Source: Scandinavium manionii
GTDB lineage: Bacteria; Pseudomonadota; Gammaproteobacteria; Enterobacterales; Enterobacteriaceae
Reading direction: 5' to 3'
Assembly (NCBI RefSeq): GCF_024764775.1
Contig: NZ_JALIGC010000038.1
Span: 186,001-250,000, forward strand
DNA: 64,000 nucleotides
Shown here: positions 35,092 through 44,560 of the stretch, piece by piece
Numbering within the stretch: the first letter of the stretch is position 1
How the letters are laid out: each line of letters begins with the position of its first letter
Made by a program: the position numbers and the translations under genes
Notes under the pieces: generated by a model
Database searches by the model: none
The model's input: only the letters and a program-made list of their open reading frames with translations
What the model was told of the DNA's origin: nothing

Positions 35092-35142
35092 GCTAATTTT
35101 CCGTTATACTGCGATGATGTTTTTTTCGTAAGTGTACTGATT

Positions 35143-35658
35143 ATGCACAAGGTTGTCTCAGCTACCACCAATCCCGCCAAAATTCAGGCTATTCTGCAGG
35201 CTTTTAATGAGATCTTCGGCGAAGGATCCTGCCATATTGACGCCGTTTCCGTCGAGAGCGGCGTGCCAGAACAACCCCTCGGGAATGAGGAAACGCGTGC
35301 TGGCGCACGAAATCGCGTGGAAAATGCCCGCCTTGTCCGACCAGATGCTGACTTTTGGGTGGCGATTGAAGCGGGTATCGACGAAGGCAGCACCTTCAGT
35401 TGGGTCGTGATTGAAACGCGCGAACAGCGCGGTGAAGCCCGTTCGGCCACCCTGCCACTGCCCGCAGTAATCCTCGAGCGCGTTCGTGCAGGCGATGCCC
35501 TCGGACCGGTGATGTCACACTATACCGGTATCGATGAGATTGGCCGTAAAGAAGGGGCGATTGGCGTGTTTACTGCGGGCAAACTGACCCGCAGCAGTGT
35601 CTATCATCAGGCAGTGATTCTGGCACTCAGTCCTTTTCACAACGCCGTTTATCGGTGA
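35143..35658 (+). CDS. yjjX: Non-canonical purine NTP phosphatase (ITPase/XTPase) YjjX
   Basis: 171-aa enzyme hydrolysing inosine and xanthosine triphosphates, protecting nucleotide pools. Blocks 'VVSATTNPAKIQAILQAF' and 'GNEETRAGARNRVENA' are typical. Overlaps the 3' end of the convergent trpR by 10 bases. Confidence 0.95.
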   Translation: MHKVVSATTNPAKIQAILQAFNEIFGEGSCHIDAVSVESGVPEQPLGNEETRAGARNRVENARLVRPDADFWVAIEAGIDEGSTFSWVVIETREQRGEARSATLPLPAVILERVRAGDALGPVMSHYTGIDEIGRKEGAIGVFTAGKLTRSSVYHQAVILALSPFHNAVYR

Positions 35659-35978
35659 GTTTCCGGCAGCGTCTGTTCCAGCCACTGACGCAGTTCAGCA
35701 GGCGCTGATTTCAGGCTGTTCGAGCCGCGGGTAATGGTTGCGATGCCCGCGCCCAGTTCGCTTTTCAGCTCACGCTGGCTCATCTCACCGCGCAGTAACT
35801 CTTCGATAATTCGCACCCGCGTGCCCAGCGCTTCACGCTCGTCCGGCGTCATCATCAAATTCAAAAGCGGCAGATCCAGGTCAGCGGCAAAAGCCTGACG
35901 CATCAGTTCCACAAAGCGCAGCCACTCCTGGTGGCGCTGTTCCGCGTTTGCGGCTGAGTAAGGGGATTGTTGGGTCAT
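35649..35978 (-). CDS. trpR: Tryptophan repressor TrpR
   Basis: 109-aa dimeric repressor using tryptophan as corepressor. The helix-turn-helix region 'MSQRELKSELGAGIATITRGSNSLK' is conserved (shown here as a known E. coli block). Start at 35978 (MTQQSPYSAANAEQ) is supported by a GGTGG ribosome site 8 bases upstream and by family length; the frame runs upstream to 36008. Autoregulated through the operator at 36026-36043. Confidence 0.97.
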   Translation of the reverse strand: MTQQSPYSAANAEQRHQEWLRFVELMRQAFAADLDLPLLNLMMTPDEREALGTRVRIIEELLRGEMSQRELKSELGAGIATITRGSNSLKSAPAELRQWLEQTLPETHR

Positions 35979-35996
35979 GTTACGCCACCATGTTGG

Positions 35997-36021
35997 GGCG
36001 GATGGCACAAGGCCATCCGCC
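35997..36021 (-). promoter_or_regulatory. Hairpin in the trpR leader
   Basis: Perfect 9-bp stem GGCGGATGG/CCATCCGCC (35997-36005 with 36013-36021) and a seven-base loop, between the operator and the start codon. No T run follows, so it is not a normal terminator; it may act on mRNA stability or translation. Confidence 0.6.
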
Positions 36022-36025
36022 GAAT

Positions 36026-36043
36026 GTACTCTTTAGCGAGTAC
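36026..36043. promoter_or_regulatory. TrpR operator of trpR
   Basis: GTACTCTTTAGCGAGTAC is a palindrome with arms GTACT-C and G-AGTAC, matching the operator known at E. coli trpR. It lies about 48 bases upstream of the trpR start and allows autoregulation by TrpR-tryptophan. Confidence 0.9.
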
Positions 36044-36066
36044 AAGCATAACATACTCTCAGCGGA

Positions 36067-38004
36067 TCAGTAACGCTGCTTCCATTCGTCATCGGTGAGG
36101 ATCTGCGGTTTCTCGCCCATGAAATAGCGATAGTAGGCATCATACGCCAGCACGTTCTTCACATAGCCGCGCGTTTCAGAGAACGGAATGCTCTCGACAA
36201 ACGCCGCCGCGTTGATGCGCCCTGCACTGTTGCCCTGCCATGTTCTGACCCGGCCAGGACCCGCGTTATACGCCGCCGACGCATAGATGCGGTTGTTGCC
36301 AAACTGCTGATAAACGTATTGCAGATAGTGAGTGCCGATGTTGATGTTGGTCTCCGGGTCTAACAGCTGGCTGGCGCTGTTATAGCCCGGAATCGAGAAC
36401 ATCTTCACCGTATGCGTTGCGGTGCCCGGCATGATTTGCATCAGCCCGGTAGCGCCAACCGGTGAACGAACTTTCGGGTTCCAGGCACTTTCCTGACGAG
36501 CAATCGCCATCGCATAGCTTTTGGAGATGTCTTTATCGCCGGTGTAGCGCACGAACAAATCTTTGTACGCCAGCGGGAAACGCTCTTTGAGGTTATCCCA
36601 CAGCTTCCCAGAAATCGTCGCCTGCACGCTGAGATCCCACCAGTCCTGGTCGAAAGCGTATTTCGCCAGCTGCCCTTGTTCGGTACGGGTGCGGCTACTC
36701 ACCAGATTCGCCCATTCGCTGCGCGCGGTGTTATCCAGATTCCAGTACATCAGCTCCCGCACACGGGCCATTTCTGGGCTATTGACCAACAGCGGAGCCA
36801 CTGTGCCTTCCGGTTTTTCGACGCGAATCGAGTAATCTTCACCCAGACGCTGCGCCGCCACCATCGGATAGAAACCGCGCTGCTGCATCAGGGAATGCAG
36901 AATATCTTTCGCTTCCTGCTCACGACCGCGATCCATCAACAGGTCAGCCTGCCAGTAGCGCCATTCGTCTTTATCTTTGGCTTCCATCGGCAAACGCGCC
37001 AGCCAGGTGTTCAGCCCGCGACGGTCGCCATTGCCAATCGCCATCCGCACGCGACGCTCGACCAGCGAGGTCGATTCAGAACGCATGATGGCGTCATCAC
37101 GCCATTGCGCCTGCTCAGCCGTGATGTCGTTGCCCATCAAACGCCAAGCGACGATATCGCGCAGATCCTGCGTCTGACTCTCATTGAGTTTCTGCGCCTC
37201 AACCAGTTGCGGGATCAGCAGGCGCGCATTTTCTACATCCTGACGCGCGACGCTGGTGAACGCCACCGCCGCCATCTTGCGGGTGAAATCAGTCGCACCG
37301 GTGCTTTGCGCGAAGCTCAGCACGCTGTTTGGGTTGTTCGCCAGGCTTATCACCGCGGCGGAAATAGTCTGGTAATCCGTCGGCATTTGATTGGCAAGGG
37401 AGGTAACCAGACGGGTATTTCCGGCCTGCATCGCCAGGCGAATGCGTTCCAGATACGCCAGAGGATCCTGAGTCCCGGACGCACGCCAGGCGCTGAATAA
37501 AGGATCGCAGGCGTTAGGCTGGCTCTTACCCGTCAACCACAGTGTTTTTGCACCATCCCAGGCTTCCTGAGTCTGGCCCACGTTATATTTTGCGTAGTAG
37601 TAGTTACATTGCGCTTCGGTGGTACCGGGTTTATCAGGGCTGAACGCCAGCAGGCCACGCCAGTCTTCACGGCGTGCCAGCTCATTCACAAAGCGGTTTT
37701 TCAGGGTCCTCGCGGACGGCAGCGTCGGATTGGCCTGCACGAACTGGGTCACACTGACCGCCGGTTCGTTCATCAGGTCGTCAGTCAGCTGACGATATTC
37801 GAGATAGGGATAGAGTGGATAGTCTTTCAGGGTCGGCATCAGTTGATCAACAACATCCATCTGATGGTTATCCCACGCCTGTCTAATCTGAGAGTAACGA
37901 CTGCGTTGTTCATCCAGTGAATCAGCGTGAACCGCATTGCTGACCGTAAGCAGACAGACGCCAGCAGCCAGAAGACGCCACGTCATGGGTGTAGCTTTTT
38001 CCAC
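36067..38004 (-). CDS. slt: Soluble lytic murein transglycosylase Slt
   Basis: 645-aa periplasmic enzyme cleaving peptidoglycan to 1,6-anhydro-muropeptides. A signal peptide occupies about residues 1-27 (ending AVHADS). A long helical superhelix domain is followed by the lysozyme-like catalytic domain, with the catalytic Glu in 'AIARQESAWNPKV' and the 'GLMQIMPGTA' motif. Same length as E. coli Slt70; neighbours trpR, as in E. coli. Confidence 0.97.
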   Translation of the reverse strand: MEKATPMTWRLLAAGVCLLTVSNAVHADSLDEQRSRYSQIRQAWDNHQMDVVDQLMPTLKDYPLYPYLEYRQLTDDLMNEPAVSVTQFVQANPTLPSARTLKNRFVNELARREDWRGLLAFSPDKPGTTEAQCNYYYAKYNVGQTQEAWDGAKTLWLTGKSQPNACDPLFSAWRASGTQDPLAYLERIRLAMQAGNTRLVTSLANQMPTDYQTISAAVISLANNPNSVLSFAQSTGATDFTRKMAAVAFTSVARQDVENARLLIPQLVEAQKLNESQTQDLRDIVAWRLMGNDITAEQAQWRDDAIMRSESTSLVERRVRMAIGNGDRRGLNTWLARLPMEAKDKDEWRYWQADLLMDRGREQEAKDILHSLMQQRGFYPMVAAQRLGEDYSIRVEKPEGTVAPLLVNSPEMARVRELMYWNLDNTARSEWANLVSSRTRTEQGQLAKYAFDQDWWDLSVQATISGKLWDNLKERFPLAYKDLFVRYTGDKDISKSYAMAIARQESAWNPKVRSPVGATGLMQIMPGTATHTVKMFSIPGYNSASQLLDPETNINIGTHYLQYVYQQFGNNRIYASAAYNAGPGRVRTWQGNSAGRINAAAFVESIPFSETRGYVKNVLAYDAYYRYFMGEKPQILTDDEWKQRY

Positions 38005-38246
38005 ATGCGCTCCTTAGAAAATTGTGTCAATGCAGCATCATGCCGCGTAAAAAAGCCGTATCCGGTCATTATCCTTGTGTTTCGGATCCTCTCTTTATGC
38101 TAACCAGACAACAGGGATTGCGCCACGTTATGAACACTTTTTTACCTTTACTGTTATCACGATCGCCTGGCTGGGATTAGCGTGGGAAAAAGGCTACACT
38201 TCGCCTTTGACTCCTTATCATCAAAATAAAAGAGGCGAAGTCCAAC

Positions 38247-39914
38247 GTGGCTCAATTCGTTTATACCATGCATCGCGTCGGTAAAGTGGTCCCGCCGAAG
38301 CGTCATATTCTGAAAAACATCTCCCTGAGTTTCTTCCCTGGCGCAAAAATCGGTGTACTGGGCCTGAACGGTGCCGGTAAATCCACCCTGTTGCGCATCA
38401 TGGCCGGTATCGATACCGACATTGAAGGCGAAGCACGTCCGCAGCCAGGGACCAAAATTGGTTACCTGCCGCAGGAGCCGAAACTCAACCCGGAACAAAC
38501 GGTTCGCGAATCCGTTGAAGAAGCCGTTTCTGAAGTGGTTAATGCCCTGAAAGGCCTCGACGAAGTCTATGCGAAGTATGCCGAACCGGATGCCGATTTC
38601 GACAAGCTGGCAGCTCAGCAGGGCAAGTTCGAAGAAATCATTCAGGCGCACGACGGTCACAACCTGAACGTGCAGCTTGAGCGCGCCGCAGATGCGCTGC
38701 GTCTGCCAGACTGGGATGCGAAAATCGAAAACCTGTCCGGTGGTGAGCGCCGCCGCGTGGCCCTGTGCCGCCTGCTGCTGGAAAAACCAGACATGCTGCT
38801 GCTCGACGAACCGACTAACCACCTGGACGCCGAGTCCGTGGCCTGGCTGGAACGCTTCCTGCACGACTTCGAAGGCACTGTGGTGGCAATCACCCACGAC
38901 CGTTACTTCCTCGACAACGTGGCGGGCTGGATCCTCGAACTGGACCGTGGCGAAGGCATTCCATGGGAAGGCAACTACTCTTCCTGGCTTGAGCAGAAAG
39001 ATCAGCGTCTGGCGCAGGAAGCGTCTTCAGAAGCCGCTCGTCGCAAATCCATCGAAAAAGAGCTGGAATGGGTACGTCAGGGCGCGAAAGGCCGTCAGTC
39101 TAAAGGCAAAGCCCGTCTGGCACGCTTTGAAGAGCTCAACAATACCGAATACCAGAAACGTAACGAAACCAACGAACTGTTTATTCCACCTGGAGCACGT
39201 CTGGGGGATAAAGTGGTGGAAGTCAGCAACTTGCGTAAATCCTACGGCGAGCGTCTGCTGATTGATGATCTGACCTTCTCCGTGCCGAAAGGCGCGATTG
39301 TCGGCATCATCGGCCCGAACGGCGCGGGTAAATCTACCCTGTTCCGTATGATGTCAGGCCAGGAACAGCCGGACAGCGGCAGCATCACCCTGGGTGAAAC
39401 GGTCAAACTGGCGTCCGTTGACCAGTTCCGTGACGCCATGGATAACAGCAAAACCGTGTGGGAAGAAGTGTCTGGCGGCCTGGATATCATGAAGGTCGGT
39501 AACACCGAAATGCCAAGCCGCGCCTATGTGGGTCGTTTTAACTTCAAGGGCACCGACCAGGGCAAACGCGTTGGCGAACTGTCCGGTGGTGAGCGTGGTC
39601 GTCTGCATCTGGCAAAACTGCTGCAGGTGGGCGGGAACGTGCTGCTGCTCGATGAACCTACCAACGACCTGGATATCGAAACCCTACGCGCGCTGGAAAA
39701 CGCCCTGCTGGAGTTCCCGGGCTGCGCAATGGTTATTTCCCACGACCGTTGGTTCCTCGACCGTATCGCCACCCACATTCTGGATTACCAGGATGAAGGT
39801 AAAGTGGAGTTCTTCGAAGGTAACTTTACCGAGTACGAAGAGTACAAGAAACGCACCCTCGGCGCAGATGCGCTGGAGCCGAAGCGTATCAAGTACAAGC
39901 GTATTTCGAAGTAA
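38247..39914 (+). CDS. ettA: Energy-dependent translational throttle EttA
   Basis: 555-aa ABC-F ATPase that binds the ribosomal E site and gates entry into elongation by ATP/ADP ratio. Two ABC domains, each with Walker A ('GLNGAGKSTLLRI', 'GPNGAGKSTLFRM') and signature ('LSGGERRRVAL', 'LSGGERGRLHL') motifs, are joined by a charged linker; no membrane segments. Walker B glutamates are in 'LLLDEPTNHLD' and 'LLLDEPTNDLD'. Confidence 0.98.
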   Translation: MAQFVYTMHRVGKVVPPKRHILKNISLSFFPGAKIGVLGLNGAGKSTLLRIMAGIDTDIEGEARPQPGTKIGYLPQEPKLNPEQTVRESVEEAVSEVVNALKGLDEVYAKYAEPDADFDKLAAQQGKFEEIIQAHDGHNLNVQLERAADALRLPDWDAKIENLSGGERRRVALCRLLLEKPDMLLLDEPTNHLDAESVAWLERFLHDFEGTVVAITHDRYFLDNVAGWILELDRGEGIPWEGNYSSWLEQKDQRLAQEASSEAARRKSIEKELEWVRQGAKGRQSKGKARLARFEELNNTEYQKRNETNELFIPPGARLGDKVVEVSNLRKSYGERLLIDDLTFSVPKGAIVGIIGPNGAGKSTLFRMMSGQEQPDSGSITLGETVKLASVDQFRDAMDNSKTVWEEVSGGLDIMKVGNTEMPSRAYVGRFNFKGTDQGKRVGELSGGERGRLHLAKLLQVGGNVLLLDEPTNDLDIETLRALENALLEFPGCAMVISHDRWFLDRIATHILDYQDEGKVEFFEGNFTEYEEYKKRTLGADALEPKRIKYKRISK

Positions 39915-39993
39915 TTCTGCGGTCTGATGCCCTTTCCCGTTGGGAAAGGGTGAAATGACAAAACCGGGCCGCTTTCACAGCACCCGGTTTTTT

Positions 39994-41226
39994 TTAGCCC
40001 TGCTCGCCCATCATCTGCTTCACCAGCTCAACACACCGCAGGAAGCGGGCGTCGTAATCTGACTCTTCAACGTGAACGTACTCAATGTTGTTTTCATTGA
40101 GCATATCGACCAGCATGGTCTGAAACTCTTTTCTGTCCACCGAACTGCCCAGGCTTCGCAGACCATCGGCGACCCACGGGGTATTATTTTCCAGTACGAT
40201 AACCAGGTCGAAACGGTATTCGTCGATCAGCGCCTGCACGAACGGATGCTCGCGGCCCTCGTATTTCTTACAGAAAGCCTGAGTAGTCACAAAGTCGGTA
40301 TCAATAAACGCCACTTTATTTGCATATTTCACTGCAAAATCAATGTACTGCGCATGACCCAGCGCGATTTTATCGTAGTCGGAATACTGCAATGCCATCT
40401 CGTCGCCGCCCAGATGAGAAAAGACGTAATCACGGCCATATTCCCAGGCACTGGTGGTGTTGAAGATGTTGGCGAGCTTATTCACCATCATCGACTTACC
40501 GCTTGATTCGCCGCCCAAAATCGCCACCGTGCGCACGAAGAATGGCTTCACTTCGGTCGGAATGTATTCCCAGTAGCGCGACGGGTTCTCACGAATTTGC
40601 GCCCCGCTGATGTTCATGAACGTGCGCTGCGGATCGATAAGCACGGTTTCGATTCCAAGATGCTCGCGGAACTGAGGGGCATCTGCTTCTTCCGAAGTGT
40701 AAATCCAGTTCGGCTCAATCCCCTTCTCTTCCATGAAGGCCTTGATACCGTTACTCCAGACGTCCCACCCGTGCGGATACGGCTCCATACCCTCTTCGTT
40801 AAAGGCGTGAATGCGGATGTTTTTTTGGTATTTGAAGGTTTGCAGCAGCCAGCGCAAACGGTCAGATACCGTCGGCTGCTGTGACATCGCGCTGTCTTCG
40901 AACAGCGCCCGGTCGCGCTTTTCGTCGTAGCCCAGGATGACGTGCAGTTCGTCGACCTGGCTTCCGGCGCGCTGAAGCAGGTAAATATGGCCGGTGTGCA
41001 GCGGATAGAATTTGCCGAACACGACGCCGACATTTTTCTGCTGGCGCGGAAACTCAAGGCCCAAAAAGCGGTGCAGCGCTTCAAGTTTCTGCGCGCTCGG
41101 GCTTTTGATTTTGGCGTTCAGCAACTGGCTAAGGTAGCCCTTGGTCATCCCGCTGGCGTCCGCCACCTGCTGCAACGTGCAGCCTTTCTGGCGAATCGCG
41201 GTTTTAATGTAATCGAACGATGACAA
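39994..41226 (-). CDS. nadR: Trifunctional NAD regulator/NMN adenylyltransferase/ribosylnicotinamide kinase NadR
   Basis: 410-aa protein. Residues 1-55 form an HTH ('CTLQQVADASGMTKGYLSQLL') that represses NAD biosynthesis genes; about 60-225 form the NMN adenylyltransferase ('GVVFGKFYPLHTGHIYLL'); 230-410 form the kinase with P-loop 'ILGGESSGKSMMVNKL'. Downstream of radA, separated by a divergent ERIC element. Confidence 0.98.
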   Translation of the reverse strand: MSSFDYIKTAIRQKGCTLQQVADASGMTKGYLSQLLNAKIKSPSAQKLEALHRFLGLEFPRQQKNVGVVFGKFYPLHTGHIYLLQRAGSQVDELHVILGYDEKRDRALFEDSAMSQQPTVSDRLRWLLQTFKYQKNIRIHAFNEEGMEPYPHGWDVWSNGIKAFMEEKGIEPNWIYTSEEADAPQFREHLGIETVLIDPQRTFMNISGAQIRENPSRYWEYIPTEVKPFFVRTVAILGGESSGKSMMVNKLANIFNTTSAWEYGRDYVFSHLGGDEMALQYSDYDKIALGHAQYIDFAVKYANKVAFIDTDFVTTQAFCKKYEGREHPFVQALIDEYRFDLVIVLENNTPWVADGLRSLGSSVDRKEFQTMLVDMLNENNIEYVHVEESDYDARFLRCVELVKQMMGEQG

Positions 41227-41275
41227 AGGAGCCTCCTGCTGATGATCTCTCCCGGATTAGTCGGGCACATGTAGA

Positions 41276-41402
41276 AATTCCCTATGGATTTCGGGTGGCA
41301 GGAAGGCGGCAAGTAAACGAATCCCGATGAACTTAGAAAACTAAGTGATTCGGGTGAGAGAATGTAGCCAACACACCTGCCGCCGGAAAGACGACGGGGA
41401 TT
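41276..41402. repeat. Divergent ERIC element between radA and nadR
   Basis: Aligns without gaps to the reverse complement of the 127-bp ERIC consensus. 'GGCAGGAAGGCGGCAAGT', 'CTAAGTGATTCGGGTGAG' and 'TAGCCAACACACCTGC' are recognisable, but the ends have lost the TATAC termini. It keeps an imperfect central palindrome. An older copy than the other two. Confidence 0.7.
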
Positions 41403-41405
41403 TTA

Positions 41406-42788
41406 TTATAAGTCGTCAAAGACGTTTAGCGCATCGGAAAGCTTCTTCACGCCAAAGACCTTCATCCCTTCTGGTACTTTTTTCGGCACGTTGGCGGCTG
41501 GGACAATCGCACGCCGGAAGCCGTGTTTAGCCGCTTCGGAAATACGCTCCTGGCCACTCGGCACCGGGCGAATCTCGCCCGAAAGCCCGACTTCGCCAAA
41601 CACCACCAGATCCTGCGGCAGCGGCCTGTCGCGCAGGCTGGAGACCATCGCCATCAACAGCGCCAGGTCGGCGCTGGTTTCGGTGACCTTTACGCCCCCC
41701 ACCACGTTGACAAACACGTCCTGATCGAACATCTGCAAACCGCCGTGGCGATGCAACACCGCCAGCAGAATAGAGAGACGGTTCTGTTCCAGACCGACTG
41801 CGACACGGCGCGGATTGCCCATCATCGACTGATCGACCAGCGCCTGAATTTCTACCAGCAGCGGGCGCGTGCCTTCCCAAACCACCATCACCGAGCTTCC
41901 CGACGTCACTTCATCGCCACGGCTCAAGAAAATGGCCGACGGATTGCTGACTTCGCGCAACCCTTGTTCGGTCATGGCGAACACGCCGAGCTCGTTCACG
42001 GCACCGAAGCGGTTTTTATGGCTGCGCAGGGTGCGAAAACGGGAATCGGCATCGCCGTCCAGCAGCACGGAACAGTCAATACAGTGCTCCAGCACTTTTG
42101 GACCAGCCAGCGAGCCATCTTTAGTGACGTGACCGACCATGATTATCGCCACGCCGCGGGTTTTGGCAAAGCGCGTTAAATAGGCCGCGCTCTCACGCAC
42201 CTGCGCCACGCTGCCCGGCGACGACTGAACGTCCGCCATGTGCATCACCTGGATCGAGTCGATAACCATCAGCTTCGGCTTTTCTTCCTCAGCAATCTGG
42301 CAAATCTGCTCAATGCTGGTTTCCGACAGCATATTGAGGTTCGAGGCTGGTAATCCGAGGCGGTGCGCACGCATTGCGACCTGCTGTAAGGACTCTTCAC
42401 CGGTCACGTACAGGGTTTTCATGTTTTCACTGAGCAGGCACAGCGTTTGCAGCAACAGCGTGGATTTACCCGCACCTGGGTTGCCGCCAATCAGAATTGC
42501 ACTGCCTGGCACCACGCCTCCGCCAAGAACGCGATCGAATTCTTTAAAACCGGTGGAAAAGCGCGGCAGCTCTTCAAGGCTGATTTCTGACAGCTTCTGC
42601 ACTTTCGATACGCCGGACGCCCCCGCGTATCCACTCAGACGCTCATTGCGTGCCACTGTGGGCGAAGCGGCAATGCGCATCTCAGTAATGGTGTTCCAGG
42701 CATGACAGGCGCTGCACTGTCCCTGCCAACGCGGATAATCCGCGCCACACTCGTTACAGACAAACGCGCGTTTGGGTGCTTTCGCCAC
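41406..42788 (-). CDS. radA: DNA repair protein RadA
   Basis: 460-aa RecA-like branch-migration ATPase in recombination repair. N-terminal zinc finger with CxxC pairs ('VCNECGADYPRWQGQCSACH'), Walker A 'GGNPGAGKSTLLLQ', the RadA-specific 'KNRFGAVNELGVF' motif and a C-terminal Lon-like domain. 9 bases after serB, likely one operon. Confidence 0.98.
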   Translation of the reverse strand: MAKAPKRAFVCNECGADYPRWQGQCSACHAWNTITEMRIAASPTVARNERLSGYAGASGVSKVQKLSEISLEELPRFSTGFKEFDRVLGGGVVPGSAILIGGNPGAGKSTLLLQTLCLLSENMKTLYVTGEESLQQVAMRAHRLGLPASNLNMLSETSIEQICQIAEEEKPKLMVIDSIQVMHMADVQSSPGSVAQVRESAAYLTRFAKTRGVAIIMVGHVTKDGSLAGPKVLEHCIDCSVLLDGDADSRFRTLRSHKNRFGAVNELGVFAMTEQGLREVSNPSAIFLSRGDEVTSGSSVMVVWEGTRPLLVEIQALVDQSMMGNPRRVAVGLEQNRLSILLAVLHRHGGLQMFDQDVFVNVVGGVKVTETSADLALLMAMVSSLRDRPLPQDLVVFGEVGLSGEIRPVPSGQERISEAAKHGFRRAIVPAANVPKKVPEGMKVFGVKKLSDALNVFDDL

Positions 42789-42797
42789 AATAACCTC

Positions 42798-43769
42798 TTA
42801 CTTTTGATTCATGCTGCCGGAGAGAATGCAGAACACGCCCATCAGGTCAGCGTGACGGATGGTAATTTCCGTCTGCTCGTTAACTTTCGGTTTGGCATGA
42901 TAGGCGATGCCCAGCCCCGCCGCTTTGATCATCGGCAGGTCGTTGGCGCCGTCGCCAATCGCCACGGTCTGTGCAGTCGGGATTTCGTACGTTTCGGCCA
43001 GGCTTATGAGGGTGCTGGCTTTATATTTCGCATCTACGATGTCGCCGGTCACATTTCCGGTCAGCACACCGTCACGAATCTCCAGCTCATTGGCCACCGC
43101 AGCCGTCAGCCGCAGTTTGTCCTTCAGATAATCGGCAAAGAACGTAAAACCACCGGAGGCAATCGCCACTTTCCAGCCCAGCGTTTCCAGCTTCAGCACC
43201 AGTTGGGTCAGACCCGGCATCAGCGGAAGCGTATCGCGAACCTGACGCAGAATGTTCGCATCAGCGCCTTTCAGCGTGGCGACGCGCTGACGAAGACTGG
43301 CGGTGAAATCCAGCTCACCGCGCATGGCGCGCTCGGTCACTTCGGACACCAGCTCACCGGTGCCCGCCAGCTTGGCAATTTCATCAATACATTCGATCTG
43401 AATTGCGGTGGAATCCATATCCATCACCAGCAGCCCCGGCGTGCGCAGATGCGGAATTTTTCCCAGCGGCGCCACGTCCAGCCCGTCGTCATGCGCCAGG
43501 CGCGTCGCGCGTGGCGTCAGTGAACCCGCCAGGCGAATGACCTGATAATCTTCAACACACCAGGCGGCAACAATCACCATCGCCGCACCCAGCTTGTGCT
43601 GATAATCGGTCAGGCGCTGCTTATCGAGACGACGACCATATAGCAGCCAGCCGCTGCGTCCGGCATGGTAATCCAGCGGCATGACTTCATCACCGCTTAA
43701 AGACAGCGGCAGCCCAGGCCAGAAGGAGACATCATCGGGCAGGTCGCACCAGGTCAGACTGTTCGGCAT
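42798..43769 (-). CDS. serB: Phosphoserine phosphatase SerB
   Basis: 323-aa HAD-family phosphatase for the last step of serine biosynthesis. Catalytic motif 'LVMDMDSTAIQIECIDEIA' is near residue 115, and 'AIGDGANDLPMIKAAGLG' is motif IV. Start at 43769 (MPNSLTWCDLPDDVSFWPG) matches E. coli; the frame extends to 43811. Divergent from ytjB. Confidence 0.97.
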   Translation of the reverse strand: MPNSLTWCDLPDDVSFWPGLPLSLSGDEVMPLDYHAGRSGWLLYGRRLDKQRLTDYQHKLGAAMVIVAAWCVEDYQVIRLAGSLTPRATRLAHDDGLDVAPLGKIPHLRTPGLLVMDMDSTAIQIECIDEIAKLAGTGELVSEVTERAMRGELDFTASLRQRVATLKGADANILRQVRDTLPLMPGLTQLVLKLETLGWKVAIASGGFTFFADYLKDKLRLTAAVANELEIRDGVLTGNVTGDIVDAKYKASTLISLAETYEIPTAQTVAIGDGANDLPMIKAAGLGIAYHAKPKVNEQTEITIRHADLMGVFCILSGSMNQK

Positions 43770-43872
43770 TACAGCTCCAGTAATCGAGATTTGAGCAGGA
43801 AAATAACGCATGAGGCTACCTTGTATCCAGCGCTTCTGGCAACATTAAGCTGCAAATTTTCAAAGGTGGAAT

Positions 43873-44520
43873 ATGGTTCGCGCAAAACTGAAATTTCGGC
43901 TGCATCGCGCCGTGATCGTCCTTATCTGTCTCGCACTGCTGGTTGCCCTGATGCAAGGGGCGTCGTGGTTCAGTCAAAGCCACCAGCGGCAGCGTAATCC
44001 GCAGATGGAAGAACTGGCCCGCACACTCGCCCATCAGGTCACGCTGAACCTGGCGCCGCTAATGCGTTCAGAAACGCCTGATGAGAAGAAAATCAATCAG
44101 TTGCTGACGCAGCTGACCACAAGAAGCCGCCTGTTAGATGCCAGCGTCTATGACGAACAAGGCGATTTGGTCACTCACGCCGGGGAAAGCGTGAACGTTC
44201 GCGACAGGCTGGCGCTCGACGGGAAAAAAGCCGGGGGATACTTCAACCAGCAGATCGTCGAACCCATTCAAGGGAAGAATGAACCGCTCGGCTACCTGCG
44301 GCTAACCCTCGACACCCATACGCTGGCGACGGAAGCCAAGCAGGTGGATAACACCACCAACATTTTACGCCTGATGCTGCTGCTTTCGCTGGCGATCGGC
44401 GTGGTGTTGACCCGTACGTTGCTGCAAGGTAAACGCACCCGCTGGCAGCAATCCCCGTTCCTGCTGACGGCCAGTAAGTCCGTGCCGGAAGAAGATGAAG
44501 ACGAAAAGAACGATAGATAA
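43873..44520 (+). CDS. ytjB: Membrane protein YtjB (Smp)
   Basis: 215-aa inner-membrane protein of the SMP_2 family. One helix near residues 14-32 ('VIVLICLALLVALMQGASWF'), a periplasmic domain, and a second helix near 'LMLLLSLAIGVVLT'; the tail is acidic (EEDEDEKND). Conserved with E. coli and placed between serB and lplA. Function is not established. Confidence 0.9.
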   Translation: MVRAKLKFRLHRAVIVLICLALLVALMQGASWFSQSHQRQRNPQMEELARTLAHQVTLNLAPLMRSETPDEKKINQLLTQLTTRSRLLDASVYDEQGDLVTHAGESVNVRDRLALDGKKAGGYFNQQIVEPIQGKNEPLGYLRLTLDTHTLATEAKQVDNTTNILRLMLLLSLAIGVVLTRTLLQGKRTRWQQSPFLLTASKSVPEEDEDEKNDR

Positions 44521-44560
44521 TTGATATATTGAGTGAAGTGAATAAGAAAGGAAATCTGTT

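Noticed and set aside
38075..38284. 69-codon frame upstream of ettA
   Set aside because: It runs through the ettA promoter and into the gene in another frame, with no ribosome site or recognisable sequence.
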